Source: an uncultured Coriobacteriales bacterium
Lineage (GTDB): Bacteria; Actinomycetota; Coriobacteriia; Coriobacteriales; QAMH01
DNA: 64,000 nucleotides
NCBI GenBank assembly: GCA_934646835.1
Contig: CAKUES010000007.1
Coordinates: forward strand, 34,645-98,644
Reading direction: 5' to 3'
Within the stretch, counting starts at the first letter, position 1. Every line of letters begins with the position of its first letter. The notes beneath the pieces were generated by a model. That model did no database searches and was not told the origin of the DNA. It saw nothing but the letters and a program-made list of their open reading frames with translations. This document shows positions 46,344-54,460 of this stretch, one piece after another. The translations under genes were made by a program, and so were the position numbers.

Positions 46344-47063
46344 ATGAATTGGCGAGAGACGAGCGAGCGCGACCGCATCATTGTCGCTCTCGACTGCAGC
46401 GCAGATGAGGCCATCGTTTTGGGCGAGAAGCTCGCTGGCCACGCCCGTTGGGTCAAGATCGGCATGACGCTTTACTACGCCGTCGGCCCCGCGATCATCC
46501 GCGACTTCCACAAGCTTGGCTTCAAGGTCTTCCTCGATCTCAAGCTCCATGACATCCCGCATCAGGTCCAGGGTGCTGCTGCAAGCATCGCCAAGGCCGG
46601 CGCCGACCTCATGACCGTCCACGCATCCGGCGGTCAGGACATGATGGAGGCGGCTGTCAAGGGCGCTCACCGCGCAGCCCGCGAGGCAGACCTCGTCGAC
46701 CCCATGATTTGCGGTATCACGGTCCTCACCAGCATGGACCAGTCTACGCTCGAGAGCGTCGGCGTCCAGTGCGAGACCGTCGACCAGGTCACTCGCCTGG
46801 CGACGCTGGCCAAGGAGTCTGGCCTCTCTGGCATCGTCTGCTCCCCGCAAGAGGCTGCCGCTATGCGAGAGCTGCTTGGCCCTGACGCCGCCATCGTCAC
46901 TCCGGGCGTGCGTCCGCAGGGTGCAGCGCTTGGCGACCAGAGCCGCGTTGCGACTCCCGCATCCGCCTTCCAGGCCGGAGCCTCCCACCTCGTCATCGGC
47001 AGGCCCATTACCCAGGCCGCCGATCCCGTCGCAGCCTTTGAGGACATCGTTGCAAGCCTTTAG
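46344..47063 (+). CDS. pyrF: Orotidine 5'-phosphate decarboxylase
   Basis: It decarboxylates OMP to UMP, the last step of the de novo pathway. ATG 46344 has GAAAGGA upstream. The barrel carries IIVALDCS, VKIGMTLYY, the catalytic block FLDLKLHDIPHQV (about residues 62-74) and the late phosphate loop TPGVRPQG with VIGRPIT. It has 239 residues. It closes the pyrimidine run; a 195-base gap separates it from the second mIHF gene. Confidence 0.96.
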   Translation: MNWRETSERDRIIVALDCSADEAIVLGEKLAGHARWVKIGMTLYYAVGPAIIRDFHKLGFKVFLDLKLHDIPHQVQGAAASIAKAGADLMTVHASGGQDMMEAAVKGAHRAAREADLVDPMICGITVLTSMDQSTLESVGVQCETVDQVTRLATLAKESGLSGIVCSPQEAAAMRELLGPDAAIVTPGVRPQGAALGDQSRVATPASAFQAGASHLVIGRPITQAADPVAAFEDIVASL

Positions 47064-47258
47064 CAAGAAATCCGACAAGGCGCGCCTGGAATTTCATTTC
47101 ACTGTGCGATATTGCTAGCAACACACAATAGCGGCCGGCCGCCTATGACAGCGGTGCGGCCGCTTGTGCGAGTGCCACTCGCACAGATTGCCAAAGCGCA
47201 CATGCCTGACAGTTGCGCTGGGCGATCGCTAACCAGATTTCCACAGGAGATGATTGCC

Positions 47259-47573
47259 ATGGCATTAGCAAATCTTACCGACGAACAGCGCAAGCAGGCC
47301 CTCGAGAAGGCGGCTGCCGCTCGCAAGGCGCGCGCTGAGCTCCGTGGTCAGATCAAGTCCGGCGACAAGTCCCTCGCAGACGTCTTCGCCGCTGACGACG
47401 ACCCCATCGTCGCACGCATGAAAGTCTCCATGCTCCTCGAGTCCATTCCCGGCTACGGCAAGGCCAAGGCTGCCAAGCTGATGGACGAGCTCGAAATCTC
47501 CCCGAGCCGCCGCATCAAGGGCCTCGGCATCCGCCAGCGCGAGGAGCTTCTCAAACGCTTCGGAGGTAAATAA
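47259..47573 (+). CDS. mihF: Actinobacterial integration host factor (mIHF), paralog 2
   Basis: This is the second copy of the mIHF nucleoid protein, in the order mihF-gmk-rpoZ that is conserved across actinobacteria, so it is the positional ortholog. ATG 47259 follows CAGGAGA. It shares LEKAA-ARKARAEL, PGYGKAK and RRI-GLG with the copy at 28833 and differs mainly in the linker after the first helix and in a longer GGK end. It has 104 residues. Its stop is only 2 bases before gmk. Confidence 0.92.
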   Translation: MALANLTDEQRKQALEKAAAARKARAELRGQIKSGDKSLADVFAADDDPIVARMKVSMLLESIPGYGKAKAAKLMDELEISPSRRIKGLGIRQREELLKRFGGK

Positions 47574-47575
47574 GC

Positions 47576-48136
47576 ATGTCCGGTGCTCTCTTTGTAATCT
47601 CTGGTCCCGCAGGTGCTGGCAAGGGCACCTTGCTTGGACGCGCCATCGAAAGACTCGACAACGCCTGGGTCTCCATCAGCGCGACCACGCGCGCGCCGCG
47701 TGGCGCGGAAGTCGATGGCGTCGAGTACTTCTTCCTTACCACAGAGGAGTTCGAGCGCCGTATCGAAGCTGACGGCTTTATCGAGTACGCGCATGTCCAC
47801 GGTAACTACTACGGCACCCCGCTCGACCCCATCAAGGAACATGTGGCAAGCGGCGACGCGGTCTTTCTCGAGATTGACGTCCAGGGTGCCTTCCAGGTGC
47901 GTGACAAGATTCCCGATGCCAAGCTCATCTTCATTGCCCCGCCGAGCATGGAGATCTTGGAGGAGAGGCTGCGCGGAAGGGCTACGGATTCCGAGGATTC
48001 CATCAGGCTCAGGATGCAAAACGCCGCTGGCGAGCTCGCCCAGGCAGACAAGTACGATCACGTTATCGTCAACGACGAGCTCGAAAAGGCTACCAATGAG
48101 CTGGTAGAGGTGATACAATCCTACGTCGGTCATTAA
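47576..48136 (+). CDS. gmk: Guanylate kinase
   Basis: It phosphorylates GMP to GDP. The P-loop SGPAGAGKGT (residues 9-18) and ISATTRAPRGAEVDGVEYFF are typical, followed by the GMP-binding FIEYAHVHGNYYGTP and the LEIDVQGA strand. It has 186 residues. The ribosome site GGAGGTAAATAAG lies across the end of mihF. With guaA (62349) it belongs to the guanine nucleotide route. Confidence 0.96.
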   Translation: MSGALFVISGPAGAGKGTLLGRAIERLDNAWVSISATTRAPRGAEVDGVEYFFLTTEEFERRIEADGFIEYAHVHGNYYGTPLDPIKEHVASGDAVFLEIDVQGAFQVRDKIPDAKLIFIAPPSMEILEERLRGRATDSEDSIRLRMQNAAGELAQADKYDHVIVNDELEKATNELVEVIQSYVGH

Positions 48137-48167
48137 ACGGCCGCGGATATTTAAGGAGAACGAACAC

Positions 48168-48440
48168 ATGTCTATTGTGGAACCCCGTATCGATAAACTC
48201 CTCGAGAAGACCGAAGAGGACAAGTACCTGCTGTGCGCGCTGTCTTCCAAGCGCTCTCGTGACATCAACGACATGATGCGCGGCCAGCGCGATCGCGCCG
48301 TTGCGCTGCAGTCTGTGAGCGAGATCGCAGAGTTTGCCGGCCGCAAGCCCCTTTCCTTGGCTATGGAGGAGATCGCCCGTGGCGAGGTCTCCTACGACAA
48401 GGCTGCCTTCGAGGCCGACCAGCAGGAAGACATGCAGTAA
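48168..48440 (+). CDS. rpoZ: RNA polymerase omega subunit
   Basis: Omega aids assembly and stability of RNA polymerase through beta'. The 90-residue protein has the family pattern PRIDKLLEKTEEDKYLLCALSSKR at residues 6-29 (core KY-L---SKR), then the helix with ALQSVSEIAEFAGRKPLSLAMEEIA. Position behind gmk supports the call. It has AAGGAG before the ATG. Confidence 0.92.
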   Translation: MSIVEPRIDKLLEKTEEDKYLLCALSSKRSRDINDMMRGQRDRAVALQSVSEIAEFAGRKPLSLAMEEIARGEVSYDKAAFEADQQEDMQ

Positions 48441-48455
48441 GAAGGAGGTCGCTCT

Positions 48456-49679
48456 TTGTTCGAGCGAATCTGCCTGGTTCACTATCATGAAATCGGCCTC
48501 AAGGGCCGCAATCGCGCCATTTTCGAGAACCGTCTCCTGAAAAACATGGAGGCGGCTCTCTCTGTTTACCCTACCAGTGAGATCCGTCGCATCTCCGGGC
48601 ATCTGCTCGTCGTCGTTGACGACGCCAAGCGCCTGCAGGAGGTCGCCGACGTGCTGCGCATGATTCCAGGCATCGTGCGCGTCTCCCAGGGCTGGCGCTG
48701 CGCACGCAAGGAGGACGAATTCTGCAAGGCGGCGGAGCTCGCGCTGATGGACTGCGGTCCCTTCGAGACCTTCAAGGTCGCCGCACGCCGCTCTAACACG
48801 GACTATCCCATCGACTCCATGCAGCTCAACCAGATTGTCGGTGCGCACCTGTGTCAGTTTGCCCCTGACAAAAAGGTCAAGATGAAGGATCCGGACGTCA
48901 AGGTCCATGTCCATGTCATCCAGGGCCACGTCTACGTCTTCGCGAAGTCCCAGGTTGCCGTCGGCGGCTTGCCTGTGGGCAGTGCCGGCAAGGTTGTGAG
49001 CCTGATGAGCAGTGGCATCGACAGCCCCGTTGCCAGCTTCAAGATGATGAAGCGCGGCGCGGTCGTCGTCGGCGTGCACTTCTCCGGCCGTCCCCAGACC
49101 AGCGATGCCAGCGAGTACCTCGTCGACGAGATCGCAGAGGCACTCGGTCCCGTGGGAGGCTTTGGTCGTATCTACTACGTGCCCTTTGGCGACTATCAGA
49201 GCAAGATCGCCCAAGATTGCCCGCCTAACCTGCGCATCATCCTCTACCGCCGCCTCATGTTCAGGGTTGCGGAGGAGATCGCCAAGATGGAGGGCGCCAA
49301 GGCGCTCGTCACCGGCGAGTCCCTCGGCCAGGTGGCCAGTCAGACGCTGGAGAACATCAACGCCACCAACGCTGTTGTCACCATGCCGATCCTGCGCCCG
49401 CTCATCGGCAGCGACAAGCAGGAGATCATCGAGGTCGCCCAGCAGATCGGCACCTTCGAGATCTCCTCGCGCCCGGCTGACGACTGCTGCACGCTCTTCA
49501 TGCCCCGCAGCCCCGAGACCCACGCTCGCGTGCGCGATTGCGAGGAGGCGGAGGCCGCCTTCCCGCTGGAGGAGTGGGTCAAGGAGATCTGCATGAACCT
49601 CGAGCACAAGGACTACCCGTGCCCCGCCTACAAGGCACCCAAGGTCCGCAAGAAGAAGCTCGAGGAGCAGGAGGCCTAG
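48456..49679 (+). CDS. thiI: tRNA 4-thiouridine synthetase ThiI
   Basis: It adenylates U8 of tRNA and introduces sulfur; in some bacteria it also serves thiamine synthesis. The start is TTG 48456 with a full AAGGAGGT 6 bases upstream. The N-terminal ferredoxin-like region (VHYHEIGLKGRNR) and THUMP domain precede the PP-loop SSGIDSPVASF (about residue 184). The rhodanese domain of E. coli ThiI is absent, as in Bacillus, so sulfur must come from a desulfurase. It has 407 residues; the stop lies in the left CTAG of a repeat. Confidence 0.94.
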   Translation: MFERICLVHYHEIGLKGRNRAIFENRLLKNMEAALSVYPTSEIRRISGHLLVVVDDAKRLQEVADVLRMIPGIVRVSQGWRCARKEDEFCKAAELALMDCGPFETFKVAARRSNTDYPIDSMQLNQIVGAHLCQFAPDKKVKMKDPDVKVHVHVIQGHVYVFAKSQVAVGGLPVGSAGKVVSLMSSGIDSPVASFKMMKRGAVVVGVHFSGRPQTSDASEYLVDEIAEALGPVGGFGRIYYVPFGDYQSKIAQDCPPNLRIILYRRLMFRVAEEIAKMEGAKALVTGESLGQVASQTLENINATNAVVTMPILRPLIGSDKQEIIEVAQQIGTFEISSRPADDCCTLFMPRSPETHARVRDCEEAEAAFPLEEWVKEICMNLEHKDYPCPAYKAPKVRKKKLEEQEA

Positions 49680-49793
49680 ATAAGCGCTGATTAAAGCAGA
49701 TGTCCGCTGTGTGCGATTGACAAAACCGCTGGTCACGTAGGGGAGGGACCCTGTCCCTCCCCATGAGCCTCGCATTAATCAGCGCTTCCCTAG
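49676..49793 (+). repeat. CTAG-type MITE-like element, copy 8
   Basis: This 118 bp copy is bounded by CTAG (49676-49679, containing the thiI stop) and CTAG (49790-49793). Its terminal repeats are the best preserved: AAGCGCTGATTAA on the left and TTAATCAGCGCTT on the right are exact complements. The central hairpin is GGGGAGGGAC-CCT-GTCCCTCCCC. Confidence 0.87.
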
Positions 49794-49899
49794 ACCGTCC
49801 TTCCACTTAACATGCCATTTGCGATTGGCACGCATGGTCACTGCGAGTGTCTGCGATACTCCTGTGTATCTTATCGACGTTGCGATTGTTAGGAGCGTT

Positions 49900-50919
49900 A
49901 TGGATTCAAGTGAGGTCAGGCTTTCCATTCCCGCGGGGATGGACTATGCACTTCTGTGTGGCACCAACGACTGCATTCTCCGCAAGATCGAGGAGCTCTT
50001 CAACGCGCGGGTGTCTATGCGCGAGGATCAGATCGTCGTGCGCGGCAACGGCGCGGACCTTCCCGTCATCTGCGGTCTCGTGACCGACCTCATGGACATG
50101 GCATCCCAGGGAAACGCCCCCACCGTGGAGGATGTGCAAGCGGGTGCCGATGTCTTGCGCGGCTCTAAGTACGCTCCGGCTATGTTGCGCGAGGACGTGC
50201 TGCTCACGTATCGCGGCAAGGCCATCAGGCCCAAGACCGCCGGCCAGAAGCGCTACGTCGACGCCATCCGCAACAACACCGTCACCTTCGGCATCGGCCC
50301 GGCCGGCACCGGCAAGACCTACCTTGCCATGGCGATGGCGATCGCTGCGCTCAAGCGCAAGGAGATCGGCCGCATCATCTTGACGCGTCCTGTGGTCGAG
50401 GCGGGGGAGAGCCTGGGCTATTTGCCCGGCAGCCTCACGGAGAAAGTCGACCCCTATGTCCGACCTCTCTACGATGCGCTCTTCGACATGACGGACATGG
50501 AGAAGGCCAACAGCTTGCTTGACCAAGGCGTCATCGAGATCGCGCCGCTCGCTTTCATGCGCGGCCGCACCTTCAACGACGCCTTTCTCATCCTCGACGA
50601 GGCCCAAAACACCACGCCAGAGCAGATGAAGATGTTTCTCACGCGCTTGGGCTTTGGGTCCAAGATGGTGATCACGGGCGACATCACCCAGCTCGACCTC
50701 CCGCACGGCGTCAGCGGCCTGCGCGACGTCCGCAGTGTCCTCGACGGCCTCGAGGACATCGAGTTCTGCGAGCTGACAGGTGCAGATGTCGTCAGGCACT
50801 CGCTCGTCGCGCACATCGTGAGCGCGTATGATGAGGCTGCCAAGAAGAAGGAGGCCGAGCGCGTTGCCAAGAAGGCGCAGCGCGAAGCTGCCGCAAAGAA
50901 GGAGAACGGCGCCCTGTAG
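49900..50919 (+). CDS. phoH: PhoH-family ATPase
   Basis: This is a P-loop NTPase of the PhoH/PhoL family, linked to RNA metabolism and ribosome maturation through its neighbour YbeY. ATG 49900 has AGGAG upstream; the frame is open further up but without a ribosome site. A small N-terminal RNA-binding-like region (about residues 1-75) precedes the Walker A GPAGTGKTYLAM (about 128-139), Walker B FLILDEAQNTTPEQ and the sensor-type TGDITQLDLP. The C-terminus is a charged Lys/Glu/Ala tail. The order phoH-ybeY-era-recO is conserved. Confidence 0.94.
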   Translation: MDSSEVRLSIPAGMDYALLCGTNDCILRKIEELFNARVSMREDQIVVRGNGADLPVICGLVTDLMDMASQGNAPTVEDVQAGADVLRGSKYAPAMLREDVLLTYRGKAIRPKTAGQKRYVDAIRNNTVTFGIGPAGTGKTYLAMAMAIAALKRKEIGRIILTRPVVEAGESLGYLPGSLTEKVDPYVRPLYDALFDMTDMEKANSLLDQGVIEIAPLAFMRGRTFNDAFLILDEAQNTTPEQMKMFLTRLGFGSKMVITGDITQLDLPHGVSGLRDVRSVLDGLEDIEFCELTGADVVRHSLVAHIVSAYDEAAKKKEAERVAKKAQREAAAKKENGAL

Positions 50920-50971
50920 CTGGCGCTGTTGGCTGGCAAGCGTAGAGCTTGCCGATTAAGGAGCGTAGAGA

Positions 50972-51427
50972 ATGGAAGTATCCGTCGATATCCGCGAGGG
51001 CGTTACCCTCCCTGAGGACTATGGCGTAGAAGACCTCGTGGTCTTTGCCCTGAGGCACATGGAGTGTCCCGAGTCTTGCGAGGTCTCCGTCAGCTTTGTG
51101 GACGAGGAAGAGATCCAAAAGCTCAACAGCGAGTACCGCGGCGTGGACAGCATGACCGACGTCCTCTCCTTCGAATGCGACAATCCCTATGAGGCCGATC
51201 CTGACGAGGAGAGCATCGCTGTGGGCGATATCGTCATCTGCCCCTCCGTCATCGACGAGCAGCGCGCCCAGTTTGGCACGACCTTCAAGCAGGAGGCCTC
51301 GCTGATGACGGTGCACAGCGTGCTGCATCTTCTGGGCTACGATCACATGGAGCCCGAGGAACGCGAGGAGATGGAGGCCTTCGAGAAGGAGATTCTCGAC
51401 GCCTACGGCCTTCCCGGCATCAGGTAG
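50972..51427 (+). CDS. ybeY: Endoribonuclease YbeY
   Basis: This metal-dependent RNase acts in 16S rRNA 3' maturation and ribosome quality control. The zinc motif is HSVLHLLGYDH (about residues 113-123), the family H-x-x-L-H-L-x-G-Y-D-H with Ser at the usual Gly. Earlier it has DSMTDVLSFE, also conserved. It has 151 residues. It stands between phoH and era, both connected with 16S rRNA processing. Confidence 0.95.
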   Translation: MEVSVDIREGVTLPEDYGVEDLVVFALRHMECPESCEVSVSFVDEEEIQKLNSEYRGVDSMTDVLSFECDNPYEADPDEESIAVGDIVICPSVIDEQRAQFGTTFKQEASLMTVHSVLHLLGYDHMEPEEREEMEAFEKEILDAYGLPGIR

Positions 51428-51505
51428 CACCACTTTGTAACAAGCGGCTCGGGTGGGTCGTATAACAAATCAGCTTCCCCTACACAGAACAGGAGAGATC
51501 ACCTC

Positions 51506-52477
51506 ATGGCAGACCTCGAAGAAATGCTCGCAGCAGCGGGCCTCGCTGGAACCGACGGCTCCTTTGTCGACCCGGAAGTGTTCCGCAGCGGCTTTGTGAC
51601 CCTGATCGGCCGTCCCAATGCCGGCAAGTCAACGCTGCTCAACGCCATCATGGGCGAGAAGCTCGCCATTACCACCAACGTCCCGCAGACGACGCGCCAT
51701 CGCTTCCGCGCAATCTACGACACGCCGGACATGCAGATGATCATCGTCGACACCCCGGGCCTGCACAAACCCTACGACGCGCTGAGCGAGGAGCTCAACG
51801 AGTCCGCTCTCAAGGCGCTTGAGGACGTCGACGTCGTCGCCATGCTCGTTGACTGCTCCAAGCCTGTCGGCAAGGGTGACGAGTGGGTCGCCGAGCAGCT
51901 CAAGAACTACAAGGCCAAGAAGATCCTCGTCATCTCCAAGGCAGACCTCGGCAAGCAGGGTCAGGCAGATGCCCAGCTCGAGCGCGCGCGCAAGATGGCC
52001 GACTGGGACGATGTCATCGTCTTGTCCGCCAAGGAGGACTTCAACGTCGACGGCTTCGTCAACAGCGTCTACAGCTTCCTGCCCAACGGTCCGCGCTGGT
52101 TCCCGGAGGGTACGGGCGTCGACCAGCCGATCGAGGTTCTCGTCGCCGAGTTCATCCGCGAGAAGATCCTGCTCAACACCCGTGACGAGGTGCCCCACAG
52201 CATCGGCGTGCAGGTCGAGCAGATTGACCACGATTCCAAGACCGGCTTCAACCGCATCTGGGCCGTCATCTACTGCGAGCGCGACAGCCAGAAGGGCATC
52301 ATCATCGGCAAGAAGGGCTCGCTGATCAAGAAGATGGGCACCGAGGCTCGCCTCGACCTCGAGCGCCTGCTCGGCGGCAAGGTGCACCTCGATCTCACGG
52401 TCAAGGTCAAGAAGAACTGGCGCCGCGACGCCAACCAGATCCGCAAGTTCGGCTACGGCGATTCCACCGAGCTCTAG
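51506..52477 (+). CDS. era: GTPase Era
   Basis: Era binds the 3' end of 16S rRNA and is needed for 30S assembly. A short acidic N-terminal extension (about 30 residues) precedes G1 GRPNAGKST (about residues 35-43), then TTRHRF, DTPGLHKP and a G4-like SKAD. The C-terminal KH domain has the GKKGSLIKKMGTEAR loop. It has 323 residues. ATG 51506 is preceded by CAGGAGAG. Confidence 0.96.
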   Translation: MADLEEMLAAAGLAGTDGSFVDPEVFRSGFVTLIGRPNAGKSTLLNAIMGEKLAITTNVPQTTRHRFRAIYDTPDMQMIIVDTPGLHKPYDALSEELNESALKALEDVDVVAMLVDCSKPVGKGDEWVAEQLKNYKAKKILVISKADLGKQGQADAQLERARKMADWDDVIVLSAKEDFNVDGFVNSVYSFLPNGPRWFPEGTGVDQPIEVLVAEFIREKILLNTRDEVPHSIGVQVEQIDHDSKTGFNRIWAVIYCERDSQKGIIIGKKGSLIKKMGTEARLDLERLLGGKVHLDLTVKVKKNWRRDANQIRKFGYGDSTEL

Positions 52478-52492
52478 GCTCCCTGTTTTCCC

Positions 52493-53242
52493 ATGGCCGC
52501 GTCGTACAAAGAGCGCTGCATAGTTCTCAAGAAGACCAAGCTCGGCGAGGCTGATTTAATCCTCACCATGCTCACGCAGGGCGGTACCCAGGTTAAGGGT
52601 GTCGCCAAGGGCGCACGCAAGCCCGGCAACAAACGTTTTGGCGCGCGGCTCGAGCCTTTCAGCGTGGTCGATTTGCAGCTCTATCCCGGGCGCAGCCTCG
52701 ATACGATCACGGAGGTGCGCTGTGTGCAGTCCAACTCCGCATGTCGTGAGGACCTCGACCGCTCGAGTGCTTGCAGTGTCATCGCGGAACTTGCGGCCAA
52801 GGTCATCGCTGACGGAGAGGTGGACGAGCGCGTCTTTCCTATGATGCAGGCTGCGTTTGCGCAGATAGGGGAGAGCGACCCTTCCAAGGCTCCTGTCATC
52901 GCCATTGCCTTCGCGATCAAGTTCGTAGCGATGATGGGCTTGAGGCCAGCCCTGCACGAGTGTGCTTTGTGCGGCGACCCTGTCGAGTACGTCCAGTGCT
53001 TCGATATCGAGCACGGAGGCGTCGTGTGCCCGAGCTGCTTGCCAGCTGGCAGCGGGGATGTCGACGTTGCCCTCGTGCCCTGGGTCGACCTTTTGCTCGG
53101 CTCCACGTTTGCACAGCTGGTACAGGTGGACGGCGTGCCTTTGCTGCCACTTCTCAACTTTGCCGACCGCTGGGTCACCGAGCACCTCGGCATCCGCCTC
53201 AAGACCACGAGCTTCATGCGTATGTCGCTGATTGAGGGATAG
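52493..53242 (+). CDS. recO: DNA repair protein RecO
   Basis: RecO works with RecR to load RecA on SSB-coated DNA. The N-terminal OB-fold pattern is visible (IVLKKTKLGEADLILTMLT, GVAKGARKPGNKR), followed by a helical part and the zinc-finger-like Cys residues in CALCGDP and CPSC. It has 249 residues. It starts 15 bases behind era without a good ribosome site, so coupling to era is likely. A family hairpin follows at 53247. Confidence 0.93.
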   Translation: MAASYKERCIVLKKTKLGEADLILTMLTQGGTQVKGVAKGARKPGNKRFGARLEPFSVVDLQLYPGRSLDTITEVRCVQSNSACREDLDRSSACSVIAELAAKVIADGEVDERVFPMMQAAFAQIGESDPSKAPVIAIAFAIKFVAMMGLRPALHECALCGDPVEYVQCFDIEHGGVVCPSCLPAGSGDVDVALVPWVDLLLGSTFAQLVQVDGVPLLPLLNFADRWVTEHLGIRLKTTSFMRMSLIEG

Positions 53243-53246
53243 CAGG

Positions 53247-53279
53247 TGACACACTTTGTGCCAGTGACATTGTGTGTCA
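53247..53279. repeat. Hairpin with TGTGCCAGTGACA loop
   Basis: TGACACAC (53247-53254) pairs with GTGTGTCA (53272-53279); the loop holds the TGTGCCAGTGACA core. It is a single unit of the type paired at 5664 and 44217, 4 bases after the recO stop. Confidence 0.72.
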
Positions 53280-53364
53280 TGGGCTGCAGAGTGCGTCTCG
53301 CGGCTGAATACCTGCAGGTCACAATCATTCAGCCCTGCGACCGCTCAGCTTTGTTCGGCATCCG

Positions 53365-53510
53365 TATGCACTCTGACTGCATAACTCCCACGGTATTTCC
53401 TTAGATTTGCAAGAATTTGGTGTGAATATGCAGGATTCCTGAGTATTTCAGACCGTTTATGCAAAAAATCTAAATATTAACGTTCTCTTTACCGTATCCT
53501 GCGCTACAAT
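53365..53510 (+). promoter_or_regulatory. Regulatory region of the amino acid ABC transporter
   Basis: The 319-base gap after recO is AT-rich. TACAAT at 53505-53510 is a good -10 with a weak TTCTCT 16 bases upstream. Further up, TATGCA and TGCATA form an inverted repeat (53365-53370, 53378-53383), and TATGCA recurs at 53427 and 53458. Repeated half-sites upstream of a transporter promoter suggest a repressor or activator; I cannot name it. Confidence 0.4.
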
Positions 53511-53561
53511 GCCGAAGACACAGATGGGAAGGGCCCATCAAAAGAGTGGAGGAGTTTATCA

Positions 53562-54371
53562 ATGAAGAAGTTCGCAAAAGCGCTCATCGCAGGCGCATGC
53601 GGCGTTGCCCTGGTGGCTGGCTGCCTCGGTATGGCAGGCTGCGGTGGCAACGACGCTAACTCTGGCAACGACACCAAGTCCGATGCTGCCAACTACACCC
53701 TGGTTAACGAGGGCAAGCTCACCTTCGGCACCTCTCCCGACTATCCTCCCTTCGAGAACCTCGTGAAGGGCGAGTACGTTGGCTACGATATCGCGCTGGG
53801 CCAGGCAGTCGCCGAGAAGCTGGGCCTCGAGGCCGAGTACCAGACCATCCAGTTCGATGGCATCCTGCCCGCCGTCCAGAGCGGTGGCCAGATCGATGCT
53901 GGTATCGCTGGCATCTCCGTGGACCCCAAACGCGCCAAGCAGGCTGACTTCTCTGATTCCTACTACACCGATGACCAGGCCATCTGCGCTAACAAGGACG
54001 GCAAGGTCAAGGACGAGAAGAGCCTGAACAAGTCCGGCGTCGTCATCGCCGTTCAGACCGGTACCACCGGTGAGTCCTACGCCAAGGAGAACTACCCCAA
54101 GGCAACCGTCAAGGGCTTTGGCAACTCCACCGATGCCTTCGCTGCCCTGCAGGCTGGCAAGGCCGACGCTGTCATGACCAACAAGGCCGTCGTCGAGAGG
54201 ATGCTCAAGTCTTACGAGGACGCTCAGATCATCAAGGCAGTCGCCACTGGTGAGGAGTACTCCATCGCTGTCTCCAAGGACAACCCCGAGCTGCTCGCCG
54301 CCATCAACAAGGCTCTCGAGGAGCTCAAGGCCGACGGCACCATCGACAAGCTGCAGAACGAGTACCTGTAA
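53562..54371 (+). CDS. Polar amino acid ABC transporter, substrate-binding lipoprotein
   Basis: This family 3 solute-binding protein captures an amino acid outside the membrane. The lipoprotein signal has two possible boxes, VAGC (Cys21) and MAGC (Cys27). The mature part shows TSPDYPPFE, VGYDIALGQAVAEKLG, the hinge-type FDGILPAVQSGGQIDAGIAG and a C-terminal ALEELKADGTIDKLQNEYL-type end. It has 269 residues and a strong GGAGGAG site. It heads a binding protein-permease-ATPase set. Glutamine, arginine or another polar amino acid are all possible. Confidence 0.93.
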   Translation: MKKFAKALIAGACGVALVAGCLGMAGCGGNDANSGNDTKSDAANYTLVNEGKLTFGTSPDYPPFENLVKGEYVGYDIALGQAVAEKLGLEAEYQTIQFDGILPAVQSGGQIDAGIAGISVDPKRAKQADFSDSYYTDDQAICANKDGKVKDEKSLNKSGVVIAVQTGTTGESYAKENYPKATVKGFGNSTDAFAALQAGKADAVMTNKAVVERMLKSYEDAQIIKAVATGEEYSIAVSKDNPELLAAINKALEELKADGTIDKLQNEYL

Positions 54372-54400
54372 GCGGTTGCTCCTCTAAGCTAGCTTCTCAC

Positions 54401-54432
54401 AAGCCCTCTCACCTGCTAAAGTGGGAGGGCTT
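54401..54432 (+). terminator. Hairpin between binding protein and permease
   Basis: AAGCCCTCTCAC pairs perfectly with GTGGGAGGGCTT (54401-54412, 54421-54432) and is followed by GTTATTTT. It probably lowers transcription into the permease or stabilises the binding-protein message. Confidence 0.65.
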
Positions 54433-54460
54433 GTTATTTTGTGGATATTAAAGGACCATT

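Noticed and set aside
49830..49870. A further GTCACTGGYACA hairpin before phoH
   Set aside because: GGTCACTGCGAGTG looks similar but lacks the second half of the core, and flanking sequence does not pair.
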